A stretch of DNA of 64,000 bases, from NCBI GenBank assembly GCA_023663805.1, contig JAMPGR010000001.1, positions 307,862 to 371,861 on the forward strand, given 5' to 3'. The notes beneath the pieces were generated by a model that was not told the DNA's origin, searched no databases, and worked only from the letters and a program-made list of their open reading frames with translations. Origin of the DNA: Clostridium sp. GTDB taxonomy: Bacteria; Bacteroidota; Bacteroidia; Bacteroidales; Muribaculaceae. Positions 7,976 through 17,090 of the stretch are shown here, one piece after another (positions within the stretch are counted from its first letter, which is position 1; each line of letters opens with the position of its first letter). The position numbers and the translations under genes were made by a program.

Positions 7976-8746
7976 ATGAAATCAAGACGCAGAAATCTAC
8001 GGGAGGTGTATGTCTGGCAACTCCCCGTCCGGTTCTTCCACTGGATCAACGCCCTCTGTATAGTCGTCCTGTGCGTAACGGGCTATATCATCGGCGATCC
8101 GCCGGCGATCCAGCATGCGACCGAGGCGATCGACAACTACTGGTTCGGCTGGGTTCGGTTCGCCCACCTGGCGACCGGAATGATCTTCGTCGTCAACATA
8201 CTCGTCCGTCTCTACTGGGCCTTTGCAGGGAACACCTTCGCCCGCTGGCAGAATTTCGTTCCGCTGAAGAAATCGCAGTGGAAGAGCATTATGGAGACCC
8301 TGAAGGTCGACATCCTTCTGCTGACAAAGACTCCGGTCTACGACATCGGCCACAACTCCCTGGCGGCGACAACCTATCTCGGGCTGTTCCTGCTGTCGGT
8401 CATCCAGGCGCTGACCGGATTCATGATGATGTTCGTCACGACAAACAATGTCGGCGAACCGGCGACGACATGGATGCTCTTCGGGTTGAACGGATTCTTC
8501 GTTGTCCGCTATATCCATCATTTCCTGATGTGGGCCTTCGTGATTTTCATGATTATCCATGTCTATCTCGTGTTCTACCACGACTATATCGAGCGGAGCG
8601 GAATCGCATCGTCGATGATTGGCGGATGGAAATTCGTCCGCACCGACGTCTACCGTGACTTCCTCGAGGAGCGTGAGCGGGAATGTCTGGCGAAGAATCC
8701 CGATATGACCCGGGCCGAATGCCGGGAGGAGGTAGAGCATGAATGA
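7976..8746 (+). CDS. hyaC: Ni/Fe-hydrogenase b-type cytochrome subunit
   Basis: 256 residues with four hydrophobic segments, roughly at 25-45, 62-85, 130-155 and 175-200. His residues lie in RFFHWINA, RFAHLATG, RYIHHFLM and MIIHVYLVFYHDY; several of these are the conserved haem b ligands of the family. It anchors the hydrogenase to the membrane and passes electrons to the quinone pool. The C-terminal tail is charged and longer than the core. It ends inside the start of hyaD (8-nt overlap). Confidence 0.94.
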   Translation: MKSRRRNLREVYVWQLPVRFFHWINALCIVVLCVTGYIIGDPPAIQHATEAIDNYWFGWVRFAHLATGMIFVVNILVRLYWAFAGNTFARWQNFVPLKKSQWKSIMETLKVDILLLTKTPVYDIGHNSLAATTYLGLFLLSVIQALTGFMMMFVTTNNVGEPATTWMLFGLNGFFVVRYIHHFLMWAFVIFMIIHVYLVFYHDYIERSGIASSMIGGWKFVRTDVYRDFLEERERECLAKNPDMTRAECREEVEHE

Positions 8747-9218
8747 CACGGGCAGATCGCCAGTCCTGATCCTCGGGATCGGCAACCTCGTCCTCCAGGA
8801 CGAGGGGTTCGGGGTCCACGCCGTCAGCCTCCTGAGGTCGATGGTCCGCATCGACGAACCGATCGACCTTCTCGACGGCGGGACGGCGGGGCTCCATCTG
8901 ATGGGCTACCTGCGCAACTACCAGCGGGTCATCGTCGTCGACGCGTCGCTCGACAGTTTCCCGGAGGGGACCGTCAGGCGCATACGACCGCGCTACAACG
9001 AGTTTCCCCCGCTGGTGACGGCCCACGAAATCGGACTGAAGGATGTGCTGGAGGCGATGGAGATAACCGGCTACTGCCCCGACGTCGAACTGATTGTCGC
9101 GAGTGTCCGGAAATACACGTCGCTCGGAACCGAACTGTCGCCGTCGGTCGAAGCGGCTCTGCCGAAGGCGTGCGAAATGGCGCTCGCGGCGGCCCGGGAG
9201 TCGGTCGCAGCCGGATGA
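8739..9218 (+). CDS. hyaD: Hydrogenase maturation endopeptidase HyaD
   Basis: 159 residues of the HyaD/HybD/HupD family. GIGNLVLQDEGFGVH at the start contains the metal-binding acidic residue (E of DEG), DGGTAGLH gives the second (Asp), and TAHEIGL holds the third ligand (His). It cleaves the C-terminal peptide of the large subunit after nickel insertion. It is the last gene of the hyp-hya operon and faces a convergent gene after 13 nt, with no terminator hairpin visible between them. Confidence 0.94.
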   Translation: MNDTGRSPVLILGIGNLVLQDEGFGVHAVSLLRSMVRIDEPIDLLDGGTAGLHLMGYLRNYQRVIVVDASLDSFPEGTVRRIRPRYNEFPPLVTAHEIGLKDVLEAMEITGYCPDVELIVASVRKYTSLGTELSPSVEAALPKACEMALAAARESVAAG

Positions 9219-9231
9219 GCGCTCCGGCAGT

Positions 9232-9984
9232 TCACTCTATCTCGGTCGACACGTCGGGATCCCCTTCGGTGTCGATCTCCTCGGGGTGCTTCCGGAAATA
9301 CTCCCCTATCAGGTTTCCTATGTTGAAATAGAACCCCCCGGCGCTGCGACCGCCGGCATCCTCGACAGTTATATACTCGTAGCAGGGGTCGTAGAAGACA
9401 TGATTCGCAACGCGATAGCCCATCTGGTTCAGAAGGACATATTCGTGTTGCGTCTCGATTATATACCAGGCATTCTCCTCGTCGAGGCCTGTTCCGGTCG
9501 ATTCGATCGCCATCAGGATATAGCGGAGTTTATACTCCCATATCTTCGCCAGATTGACATTTCCCTTCGCTTTCAGCGCGTTGATCATCAACTGGATCTG
9601 GATACAGTCCAGAGGGTTGTCCGAGAGCGACAGGATCGCGTAGCGGATAATCGAGTCGGCCTCGGCGCGCGTCAGTTTCTCTTTAGAGTAGAGGGCCTGG
9701 ACGCGGTGTGGAACCGGGTAGGGGGGACGGTAGGGGTCGTAGTCCTCCTGAAAGAGGTAGCCGAGGTACAGATGGCGGTATTTGTCGAGTTTCATGACTG
9801 TGTCGTTCTTCTGAAACTCCTCGATCAGACGGGGGTAGAAATAGGGGGAGGTACGGTCGGTCACGTTACGGCGGATCTGTTCCATATCGGGAGCCTCGGT
9901 CTTGACTTTCGGAAACAGGGTCCGTTCTTGCGCGGCGACAGCGACCGCGAGGATAACTGTCAGTATCAGTAATATTCGTTTCAT
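9232..9984 (-). CDS. DUF4919 secreted protein
   Basis: 250 residues from MKRILLIL, which opens a signal peptide (hydrophobic stretch then AVAAQ). The body contains PYFYPRLIEEFQKND, YRHLYLGYLFQ and, near the end, GFYFNIGNLIGEYF, features I recognise as the DUF4919 family of Bacteroidetes, of unknown function. A longer frame starts at 10026, where its ATG overlaps the stop of the upstream membrane protein gene (ATGA). The signal peptide favours 9984, while the overlap favours 10026; both are possible. It is the last gene of the relA group. Confidence 0.75.
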   Translation of the reverse strand: MKRILLILTVILAVAVAAQERTLFPKVKTEAPDMEQIRRNVTDRTSPYFYPRLIEEFQKNDTVMKLDKYRHLYLGYLFQEDYDPYRPPYPVPHRVQALYSKEKLTRAEADSIIRYAILSLSDNPLDCIQIQLMINALKAKGNVNLAKIWEYKLRYILMAIESTGTGLDEENAWYIIETQHEYVLLNQMGYRVANHVFYDPCYEYITVEDAGGRSAGGFYFNIGNLIGEYFRKHPEEIDTEGDPDVSTEIE

Positions 9985-10022
9985 TGCAGGGAGGATATGG
10001 GATTGGTTTGTCTCAGCCGCGC

Positions 10023-10526
10023 TCATGTCAGCAGGGCGATATGGGGCGATCCGATGAAGAGCATGACGACGATAGCGACGATCGACAGGGTTATGACCGG
10101 GGGGAGGGCCTTCGCGCAGAGATAGTCGGTGAATCGGCGCGAGGGGAAGTCGAGGACGCGCCCGGCGGGCGTACGGCTGTAGGCCAGAGCGCCGCAGAAG
10201 GCTCCGACGACTCCTCCGAGAACCATCACGTTGGCCGAAACGAGCAGTCCGACAAAAAGTCCGGCTATCGTCGCGACAACGACATAGGCGACGCCGCGGC
10301 GCGAGGTGACGACCGGGGTCGGCAGAAGGACCGAGAGTCCGAAGACGATCACCGCCGCCGCACCCCAGAACCAGAGTTGCTCTCCGGCGACGTCGATCGC
10401 GCCGCTCCAGTTCAGGCAGATCATCCCTGCGAAAGCGGCCAGGGCGCTCCAGCCGCGGGGTATGAAACAGAAGGCTGTCGCGATTCCGAGCAGAAACGCT
10501 CCCAATATCATCAGTATCATTGTCAT
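10023..10526 (-). CDS. Small integral membrane protein, function unknown
   Basis: 167 residues with about five hydrophobic segments separated by short polar loops. A Gly-rich stretch (LGGVVGAFCGALAY) resembles DUF456-type membrane proteins, but I am not certain of the family. It lies between the PgpH-like phosphodiesterase and the DUF4919 gene on the same strand, 36 nt after pgpH, and overlaps the possible longer start of DUF4919. No catalytic motif is visible. Confidence 0.6.
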   Translation of the reverse strand: MTMILMILGAFLLGIATAFCFIPRGWSALAAFAGMICLNWSGAIDVAGEQLWFWGAAAVIVFGLSVLLPTPVVTSRRGVAYVVVATIAGLFVGLLVSANVMVLGGVVGAFCGALAYSRTPAGRVLDFPSRRFTDYLCAKALPPVITLSIVAIVVMLFIGSPHIALLT

Positions 10527-10562
10527 AATTCGGTCTGTTTTTCGGGGTTTATCGTTATAACG

Positions 10563-12659
10563 CTACACACCCCCCTTTTGCTCGGCTGACGGAGCGCCTG
10601 ACGCCGGAGTTTCCTCTTTTTTAACCGGTCGGACCGCCTCGGGATAGGAGATGCGCGAATGGAACATCGTCCGCAGGCGTTGGGCGAAGACCTCCTTGAT
10701 CTCGTTGACGTCGCGGAACGACAGGGGTGACTCGCTGTGGAGCCCCTCGGAGATCTGGGTGTCGATTATCTTGTTGACCAGGGCGTTGATTGCCGCGGGG
10801 GTGTGGTCGCTCAGTGAGCGGGAGGCTGCCTCGACGGCGTCGGCCATCATCAGGATCGACGTCTCGCGCGACTGCGGGTTCGGGCCGGGATAGGTGAACG
10901 GCGCCGGGTCGACATCCTCGTCGGGGTGGGCGTTCCGGTAGGTCGTGTAGAAGTAGCGGGCCTGTCCGCGGCCATGGTGCTCGGAGATGAACTGGCGGAT
11001 GATCGAGGGGAGTTTGGCGCGGTCGGCGCGGCGGAGTCCGTCGGTCACATGTCCGATGACAATCCGGGCGCTCTGGAGCGGCGAAAGGGCGTCGTGGGGG
11101 TTGACACCATGCTGGTTCTCGGTAAAAAACGCGGGGTTGTCGATTTTTCCGATGTCGTGGTAGAGCGCCCCGGCGCGGACGAGCTGGACGTCGGCGCCGA
11201 TGCGCGAGGCGGCGGCCGAAGCGAGGTTGCTGACGGCCATCGAATGCTGGAACGTTCCGGGACACTCCTCGGAGAGTTCGCGAAGGAGGGGGTTGTTTAT
11301 GTCGGAGAGTTCGACGAGGGTGACGCGCGAGGTGAAGCCGAATATCTTCTCGACGACGAACATCAGGATATAGGCGAAGGAGATGAACACCGAGTTGACG
11401 GCGAACCACCCGAACATCGCCGTGTCGATCGCCGCGAAGGTTCCGTTGTGCATCAGTTCGACCGCCATGAACGAGACGCTGTAGGCGACGAAGACGAAGA
11501 CAGCCGTGCGGACAAGTTGTGAACGGCGCGAGAGATCCTTCAGCGAGTCGATCGCGACAACTCCGGCGGTCATCTGCATGAAGATGAACTCCAGCGGAAA
11601 GGGAGCGATAATCGAACAGAGAAGGACCGTCACGGTGTGGGTGAAATAAGCCGTCCGCGAATCGAGGAAGATCAGGGTCATGATCGGCACCATCGAGAAC
11701 GGGACGACCCAGAGACCGTAGACCCAGCGCTTCGACAGGACGAAGGCGAACAGGGCGAACGCGACGATCGCAATCAGAAGGAAACATAGGGTCCGGTTGT
11801 CGCGGAAATATTTGTTACGAAAGATAAACAGGTAGCAGTAGAGGGTTCCGAAGAGGATCGCCATATAGAGTATCTGGCCGAGGATCGGGAGCCACATCGA
11901 CTCGCGCGAAAGGGCACCGCGCTCCTTCAGCATCTCCTCGTATTTCCGCAGAACGCTGTAGTGGCGGGCGGTGACGAGTTGTCCCTTGTCGATTATCCGC
12001 TCCCCTTTCTGGACAACCTCGGTCGCGACAATCGCGCGCTGGTAGATCTCGTTGTGGAGCCGCTCGGTCTCGACGCTGTCGGGGATTATGTTCGGGACGA
12101 GATGTTCGCTCAGGCGGGTCGCCGTGATGGCCGCGCGGAAACGGGGGTCGCGGAAGACGCTGTCGAGTCGGGCGTAGGCACTGCGGGCCGAAAGATATGA
12201 AGAGGTCGGAAGCGACATCGCGACATTGTCGTGGATCATCTTGACTCCCGGGAGGCTACCCTCGCGGATACGGGCGTAGGTCGCCGGGTCGACGATGCCG
12301 GCGCCGTAGATCGAACGGACTTCGTTGACGAGGCGGTTGCGTTCGGTCGGGGTCAGTTCCGTAGGGGTCGCGTTCAGGGTCGAGGCAAATTCCGACAGAA
12401 CGGTGTTCTGGATCTCATTGTCGCGGTAGTAGACCGGCTCGAAAGTTCGGTCGATGCTGTCCATGATTGCGCGTCGGGTCAGCGAGTCTTTCTCGACGGG
12501 GATGTCGAACGGGGCGGTCAGCAGGGAGTAGGTCCAGGGGTGGTCCTTCTCGTAGGTGTAACTGTTGTCGGCTTCCTTCGGGAAGAAATAGACGATTAGC
12601 GCCGTTGCCGCGACGAACAGGAGGGTCTTGATCAGTATGTCGTTTCCTTTTGTCTTCAT
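10563..12659 (-). CDS. PgpH-like 7TM-HD phosphodiesterase, probable c-di-AMP hydrolase
   Basis: 698 residues: an N-terminal membrane helix, an extracytoplasmic domain of about 240 residues, seven membrane helices (about 275-455), then a cytoplasmic HD domain. The HD domain shows GTFQHSMAVSNLAS, ALYHDIGKI, VIGHVTDG and SEHHGRG, all metal-binding positions of the family. PgpH of Listeria with this order hydrolyses c-di-AMP to pApA. The gene follows relA/spoT by 15 nt on the same strand, so the alarmone enzyme and this phosphodiesterase are probably co-transcribed. Confidence 0.88.
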   Translation of the reverse strand: MKTKGNDILIKTLLFVAATALIVYFFPKEADNSYTYEKDHPWTYSLLTAPFDIPVEKDSLTRRAIMDSIDRTFEPVYYRDNEIQNTVLSEFASTLNATPTELTPTERNRLVNEVRSIYGAGIVDPATYARIREGSLPGVKMIHDNVAMSLPTSSYLSARSAYARLDSVFRDPRFRAAITATRLSEHLVPNIIPDSVETERLHNEIYQRAIVATEVVQKGERIIDKGQLVTARHYSVLRKYEEMLKERGALSRESMWLPILGQILYMAILFGTLYCYLFIFRNKYFRDNRTLCFLLIAIVAFALFAFVLSKRWVYGLWVVPFSMVPIMTLIFLDSRTAYFTHTVTVLLCSIIAPFPLEFIFMQMTAGVVAIDSLKDLSRRSQLVRTAVFVFVAYSVSFMAVELMHNGTFAAIDTAMFGWFAVNSVFISFAYILMFVVEKIFGFTSRVTLVELSDINNPLLRELSEECPGTFQHSMAVSNLASAAASRIGADVQLVRAGALYHDIGKIDNPAFFTENQHGVNPHDALSPLQSARIVIGHVTDGLRRADRAKLPSIIRQFISEHHGRGQARYFYTTYRNAHPDEDVDPAPFTYPGPNPQSRETSILMMADAVEAASRSLSDHTPAAINALVNKIIDTQISEGLHSESPLSFRDVNEIKEVFAQRLRTMFHSRISYPEAVRPVKKEETPASGAPSAEQKGGV

Positions 12660-12674
12660 TGTCTGTTGTTTGGT

Positions 12675-14984
12675 TCAGGTTTTTCTTGAGTCGGCGGTCG
12701 CCAGCCTCCGGGCGGAGCGTATCCCCTCGATCCCCCCGATCGACGAGCAGACCGCTGCGACACGGCGTGTATCGGGAACCTTGACGGTTGTCAGGGCGGA
12801 GAAAACTTCGCCGTCGGCCTTGATTTCGAGGCTCCGTATGTCGAGATCGAGGGTCGTCGTCAGACATTGGGTCAGTTCCTGGAGTATCCCTTTACGGTCG
12901 ATCCCTTCGATTGAGATCGTTACCGGGAAAGTCATTTCGACCTTCTCCCAGCGGGTCGACAGCACCCGCGGCCCATATCCGGCCTTGAGCATCTGGGCGT
13001 GCTGGCATTTCAGTTCGTGGAGTTCGACGCGGCCGTCGTCGTTGATGAACCCCATCACATCGTCGCCCGGCAGGGGCTGGCAGCAGCCGCGGAGCACGAA
13101 GTTGCATGTCCCGTCGGCGCTGGCCGTCAGCGGATAGACGGCCTTCGGATCGATCTTCCGGGACGGCATTTCCCGGGCCGGTTCTTCGGCGGGAGCCGGG
13201 AGGGAGCGGCGTCCGGTCGCGATACGGAAGAGGCGTTTGACGATCGAGGCCCTGGCGGGACGGAGTTCGAATTTGTCGATCGAGACCCGTCCGTCGCCGA
13301 GGGCGCGGTAGAGGTCGTCGGGAGATTTGAAGTGGTAGAACGACATGATCTTCATGATCTGCTCGTTTGTCGGCTCGGCGACGCCGTTGGCTGAAAAGAA
13401 ATCGCGGACAATCCCCTTTCCGCGTTCGAGAACGGGACGCTCGAGGCGCCGCAGGGCGGCTCCGAGGCGAACGCGCGCCCGGGCTGTCACGACGATGTTC
13501 ATCCACTCCGGCTTCGGGGTCTGCTTTCCGGAGGTCAGCACCTCGACCTGGTCGCCGCTCTGGAGCTGGCAGGAGAGGGGAACGAGACGGTGGTTGACTT
13601 TTCCGGCGATACAGTGGTCGCCGAGTTCGCCGTGGATATGATATGCGACGTCGAGGACGGTCGCGTTCAGCGGCAGGGTTATCAGTTCACCCTTCGGGGT
13701 GAAGACCCCGATCTCCTGGGCGAAGAGATTCATCTTCAGTTTGTCGAAGAAATCGAGGTCGCCGGGGGTCGGGTCCTCGAGGATATCCTGGATCGTCTGG
13801 AGCCATTCGTTCAGTTCCGACTCGTCGTTGTCGCTCTCGCCGATTTTGTATTTCCAGTGGGCGGCGAACCCTTTTTCGGCGATTTCGTCCATGCGGCGCG
13901 AGCGGATCTGGACCTCGACCCAGTTCCCGTCTTTCCCCATGACGGTCACATGGAGCGCCTGGTAGCCGTTCGCCTTCGGGACGCTGACCCAGTCGCGGAA
14001 GCGGTCGGGGTGGGGATCGTAGAGGTCGGTTATGGCCGAGTAGATGCTCATGCAGATCTCCTTCTCACGAGCCGGGTCATCACATTCGAAGATGATCCTC
14101 ATCGCGTAGAGGTCATAGACATCGGAGAAGGGAACATGTTTCGTCTCCATCTTACGCCAGATCGAATAGACCGACTTCATCCGTGCCTTCGCCTCGTAGG
14201 TCAGCCCCATCCGGTCGAGGCGTTCGAGGATCGGCTGGGCGAAGTCGGCATAGACCGAATTGCGGCGCGCCTCGGTCTCGGCGACCTGCCGCTCGACGTC
14301 GGCGTAGGCCTGGGGGTGCTCATACTTGAAACTGAGGTCTTCGAGTTCGGTCTTGATCGGGAAGAGTCCGAGGCGGTGGGCCAGCGGAGCGTAGATATAG
14401 AGGGTTTCTCCGGCGATTTTATACTGTTTGTTCGGGGTCATCGAGCCGAGGGTTCGCATGTTGTGGAGGCGGTCGGCCATCTTGATCAGTATGACGCGTA
14501 TATCCTCGCTCATCGTCAGCAGAAGATGGCGGAAGTTCTCGGCCTGCATCGAGGCTTTGTCGCCGAAGATTCCGCCGGAAATCTTCGTCAGGCCGCTGAC
14601 CAACTGGGCGATTTTCGGACCGAAGCGCGACTCGATATCCTCGACGGTGTATTCAGTGTCTTCGACGACGTCGTGGAGCAGGGCGGCGCAGATCGATGTC
14701 GATCCGAGGCCGATCTCCTGGCTGACTATCTTCGCGACGGCAATCGGATGAAGTATATATGGCTCGCCTGAGCGCCGGCGGATACCGTAGTGGGCCTTCC
14801 GGGCGAACTGAAACGCACGCTCGATTATCTCGACCTTCTTACGGTGGTTCGAATTGAGGTAGCCGCTGAGAAGGTCCTGAAATTCGGCCTCGACAAGACG
14901 CGACTCCTCCTCGTGGCCCATGGCCGCGATTTCCTCGGGAGTCGGTTGTCCTGCATGCTCTTTTTTGTTATTCCAGTCCATCAT
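12675..14984 (-). CDS. relA: Bifunctional (p)ppGpp synthetase/hydrolase RelA/SpoT
   Basis: 769 residues. The hydrolase HD domain is intact (YILHPIAVA, AALLHDVVEDT, KMADRLHNMRTL). The synthetase domain shows VPKANGYQALHVTV. A TGS domain follows (VFTPKGELITLP, GDQVEVLTS), then a conserved Cys-rich/helical region (GCCQPLPGDDVMGF) and a C-terminal ACT domain. Both catalytic halves look active, as expected for the single long RSH enzyme of Bacteroidetes. The frame is open to 15014, but the promoter at 15012-15043 puts the transcript start near 15006, so 14984 (or 14981) is the start. pgpH-like, a membrane protein and DUF4919 follow. Confidence 0.96.
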   Translation of the reverse strand: MMDWNNKKEHAGQPTPEEIAAMGHEEESRLVEAEFQDLLSGYLNSNHRKKVEIIERAFQFARKAHYGIRRRSGEPYILHPIAVAKIVSQEIGLGSTSICAALLHDVVEDTEYTVEDIESRFGPKIAQLVSGLTKISGGIFGDKASMQAENFRHLLLTMSEDIRVILIKMADRLHNMRTLGSMTPNKQYKIAGETLYIYAPLAHRLGLFPIKTELEDLSFKYEHPQAYADVERQVAETEARRNSVYADFAQPILERLDRMGLTYEAKARMKSVYSIWRKMETKHVPFSDVYDLYAMRIIFECDDPAREKEICMSIYSAITDLYDPHPDRFRDWVSVPKANGYQALHVTVMGKDGNWVEVQIRSRRMDEIAEKGFAAHWKYKIGESDNDESELNEWLQTIQDILEDPTPGDLDFFDKLKMNLFAQEIGVFTPKGELITLPLNATVLDVAYHIHGELGDHCIAGKVNHRLVPLSCQLQSGDQVEVLTSGKQTPKPEWMNIVVTARARVRLGAALRRLERPVLERGKGIVRDFFSANGVAEPTNEQIMKIMSFYHFKSPDDLYRALGDGRVSIDKFELRPARASIVKRLFRIATGRRSLPAPAEEPAREMPSRKIDPKAVYPLTASADGTCNFVLRGCCQPLPGDDVMGFINDDGRVELHELKCQHAQMLKAGYGPRVLSTRWEKVEMTFPVTISIEGIDRKGILQELTQCLTTTLDLDIRSLEIKADGEVFSALTTVKVPDTRRVAAVCSSIGGIEGIRSARRLATADSRKT

Positions 14985-15011
14985 ATCTGTCGGAAATTTA
15001 AATCGGGGAAG

Positions 15012-15043
15012 CAAAAATAATAAATTCTGCTCCCTTCTCCAAA
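15012..15043 (-). promoter_or_regulatory. Promoter of relA/spoT
   Basis: On the minus strand TTTG (15040-15043) is followed after exactly 20 nt by TATTTTTG (15012-15019). This is a full match to the Bacteroidetes housekeeping promoter TTTG-N19/20-TAnnTTTG. The predicted transcript start is near 15006, giving a leader of about 22 nt. Confidence 0.8.
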
Positions 15044-15120
15044 TTTTTCCAGGCTAATGGACTTTACAGACCAACTTTGCCGGAGAATCAGCGGAGGCTG
15101 GCCATCAATTGCGTATGAGG

Positions 15121-15774
15121 TTACTCCTTGATGCCGTAGGCGAGGTCGCCGGCGTCGCCGAGGCCTGGGATGATGTAGGAGTGTTCGTTTATCTGGTCAT
15201 CGATGGCGCCGATCCAGACGGTCGTTTCAGCGTCGGGGAAGGTCTGGCTGACATAGTCGACGGCCTGGCGCGAGGCGATGACCGAGGCGACATGGACTTT
15301 CGCGGGGGTTCCTTTGGTCAGCAACGCACGGTAACTCAGTTCCATCGAGGCACCGGTCGCGAGCATCGGGTCGGCGAGGATCAGGGTCTTCCCGTCGAGC
15401 CGGGGCGAGGCGATATATTCGATGAAGACATCGAAGTTTTCTTTCTCTTTATATTTTCGATAGGCCGAGACGAAGGCGTTTTGGGCGTGGTCGAAGTAGT
15501 TCAGAAAACCCTGGTGGAACGGAACGCCTGCGCGGAATATCGTTCCGAGGACGATCTGCTCGTCGGGGATGTCGCAGAGGGCCTCTCCGAGAGGGGTCGC
15601 GACGGTTTCCTTGCGATAGGTCAGGGTCTTGCTGATTTCGTAGGCCATAATCTCCCCGAGACGCTCGAGGTTGCGGCGGAACCGGAGCATGTCGCCCTGG
15701 ACATTGACGTCGCGGAGTTCGGACATATACTGGCTTATCAGAGAGGGGGTTTCGGCGAAGTTGATTACTTTCAT
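15121..15774 (-). CDS. upp: Uracil phosphoribosyltransferase
   Basis: 217 residues from MKVINFAETPS; the open frame extends upstream to 15891 but that part overlaps nadK and is not coding. The PRPP-binding loop LADPMLATGASM is the UPRT signature. The region near the C-terminus (IIPGLGDAGDLAYG) matches the uracil-binding segment. It converts uracil and PRPP to UMP in pyrimidine salvage. It lies 35 nt downstream of nadK on the same strand with no promoter between them, so it is probably the last gene of that operon. Confidence 0.95.
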   Translation of the reverse strand: MKVINFAETPSLISQYMSELRDVNVQGDMLRFRRNLERLGEIMAYEISKTLTYRKETVATPLGEALCDIPDEQIVLGTIFRAGVPFHQGFLNYFDHAQNAFVSAYRKYKEKENFDVFIEYIASPRLDGKTLILADPMLATGASMELSYRALLTKGTPAKVHVASVIASRQAVDYVSQTFPDAETTVWIGAIDDQINEHSYIIPGLGDAGDLAYGIKE

Positions 15775-15809
15775 GGAGGGGGTTGGGTTTTTATGTTTTC
15801 TATATGTTT

Positions 15810-16691
15810 TCAGTCGGCGTTCCAGTGGAGTTTGTCGCGGAGGGTGTCGACAAAGCCGCGGTCGGTGCGTTTGGCGATCAACGCGTCGCAAGGGGCCCGC
15901 GTGATTGTCACCCTCGCCCCGTCGGCCAGTTCGGTCGCGTTGCCGTCGTAACTGAGCAGAAAAGAGCCTGTCCGCGAACTGACGGTCATGTCGACGATCG
16001 AGGTGTCAGGCAGGATCAGCGGGCGCATCGTCAGGGTATGGGCGCAGATCGGGGTGACGACGACGACGCCGGTCCGGGGGTCGACGATCGGGCCTCCGGC
16101 CGAGAGGTTGTAGCCGGTCGAGCCTGTCGGGGTCGCGACGATCAGACCGTCGGCGTGGTATGTCGCCAGACGCTGTCCGTCGACGGAGGCCTCGATCGTT
16201 ATCATCGACGCGCTGTCGCGCTTCAGGAGGGCAATCTCGTTCAGAGCCGTCGCCGGGCGCGGCGACCCTTCGGCGACCGCCATAACCATCCGCCGGTTCT
16301 CGACGACGTAGTCTCCCGCGAGGATCGTCGCGGCAACTGCGTCAGGCTCGGCGAGGGTCCAGGAGGTCAGGAAGCCGAGATGGCCGGTATTGATTCCGAA
16401 CAGCGGAACCGGGGAGGGGAGAACGCGGCTGGCGGCGTGGAGGAGGGTTCCGTCCCCGCCGAGACAGACCGCGAGGGATAGATCCTTCGCGGGGAAATCG
16501 CCGGGGAGAGGCCGCAATTCCGGGGGGAGGGTGGCTGTACGAAGGCGGAGATAGTCGAGAAAAGAGGGTTCGGCCAGGAGCGTGACCCCTGCCGACGAGA
16601 GTCTGAAGAGAAACACACGGATCGCATCGATATGGCGGTCCTGGTGGGTCGATCCGAATATGGCGAAGCAACGGGCGGGGTTTGATGTCAT
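15810..16691 (-). CDS. nadK: NAD kinase
   Basis: 293 residues. The signature GGDGTLLHAA is at about residues 71-80, NTGHLGFLT follows, then NEIALLKRD and the second signature DGLIVATPTGSTGYNLSAGG. It phosphorylates NAD to NADP with ATP or polyphosphate in the cytoplasm. Its start overlaps the stop of the preceding ACT-like gene by 4 nt (ATGA), and upp follows. Length is normal. Confidence 0.96.
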   Translation of the reverse strand: MTSNPARCFAIFGSTHQDRHIDAIRVFLFRLSSAGVTLLAEPSFLDYLRLRTATLPPELRPLPGDFPAKDLSLAVCLGGDGTLLHAASRVLPSPVPLFGINTGHLGFLTSWTLAEPDAVAATILAGDYVVENRRMVMAVAEGSPRPATALNEIALLKRDSASMITIEASVDGQRLATYHADGLIVATPTGSTGYNLSAGGPIVDPRTGVVVVTPICAHTLTMRPLILPDTSIVDMTVSSRTGSFLLSYDGNATELADGARVTITRAPCDALIAKRTDRGFVDTLRDKLHWNAD

Positions 16692-17062
16692 AGTTCGAGG
16701 TTTTTAAGCAGAAGATCGATCCGGTCGCGCATCGTGTCGGTCAGCGGCTCGGAACCTGCGTCGCCGTCGCCGACAATCTGGTCGACCTCGAAGCCGTAGC
16801 GCTCGAGCGAGCGGGCGACCCCGTAGCCGTTACGGACATTGACCCGGATGTCGACGCTGACGTCGCCGTAACTCTCGGGCTCGATCGACGTTACGTTCAT
16901 ATTGAGCAGATGGGCGTCGCAGTCCTCGACGGCGCGGGCAATCAGCGAGGCCGAGAAATCGGTCCGCGGACAGCGCAGGGTCAGTTCAGACCACTCTCTC
17001 TGGGGCGGGAAACAGCGCTCGGGAGCGTGTCGGATGGATAATATGTTATCTTTTGCGGTCAA
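16688..17062 (-). CDS. Stand-alone ACT-like protein upstream of nadK, TTG start
   Basis: 124 residues, read from TTG at 17062; an in-frame stop lies just upstream and no ATG is available before residue 55, so a TTG start is the best fit. The body (LTLRCPRTDFS, IARAVEDCDAHLLNMNV, DVSVDIRVNVRNGYGVARSLERYGFEV) looks like an ACT domain. In many Bacteroidetes the gene before nadK encodes a CBS pair joined to an ACT-like tail; here only the tail remains. It may be a trimmed regulator that still senses a nucleotide or an amino acid, but no ligand can be named. Coupled to nadK by ATGA. Confidence 0.65.
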   Translation of the reverse strand: MTAKDNILSIRHAPERCFPPQREWSELTLRCPRTDFSASLIARAVEDCDAHLLNMNVTSIEPESYGDVSVDIRVNVRNGYGVARSLERYGFEVDQIVGDGDAGSEPLTDTMRDRIDLLLKNLEL

Positions 17063-17090
17063 TCGTTATGGTTATTTTGTGAAAACTGAC

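Noticed and set aside
6130-8049. Open frame of 639 codons opposite hyaB
   Set aside because: Antisense shadow of the hydrogenase large subunit.
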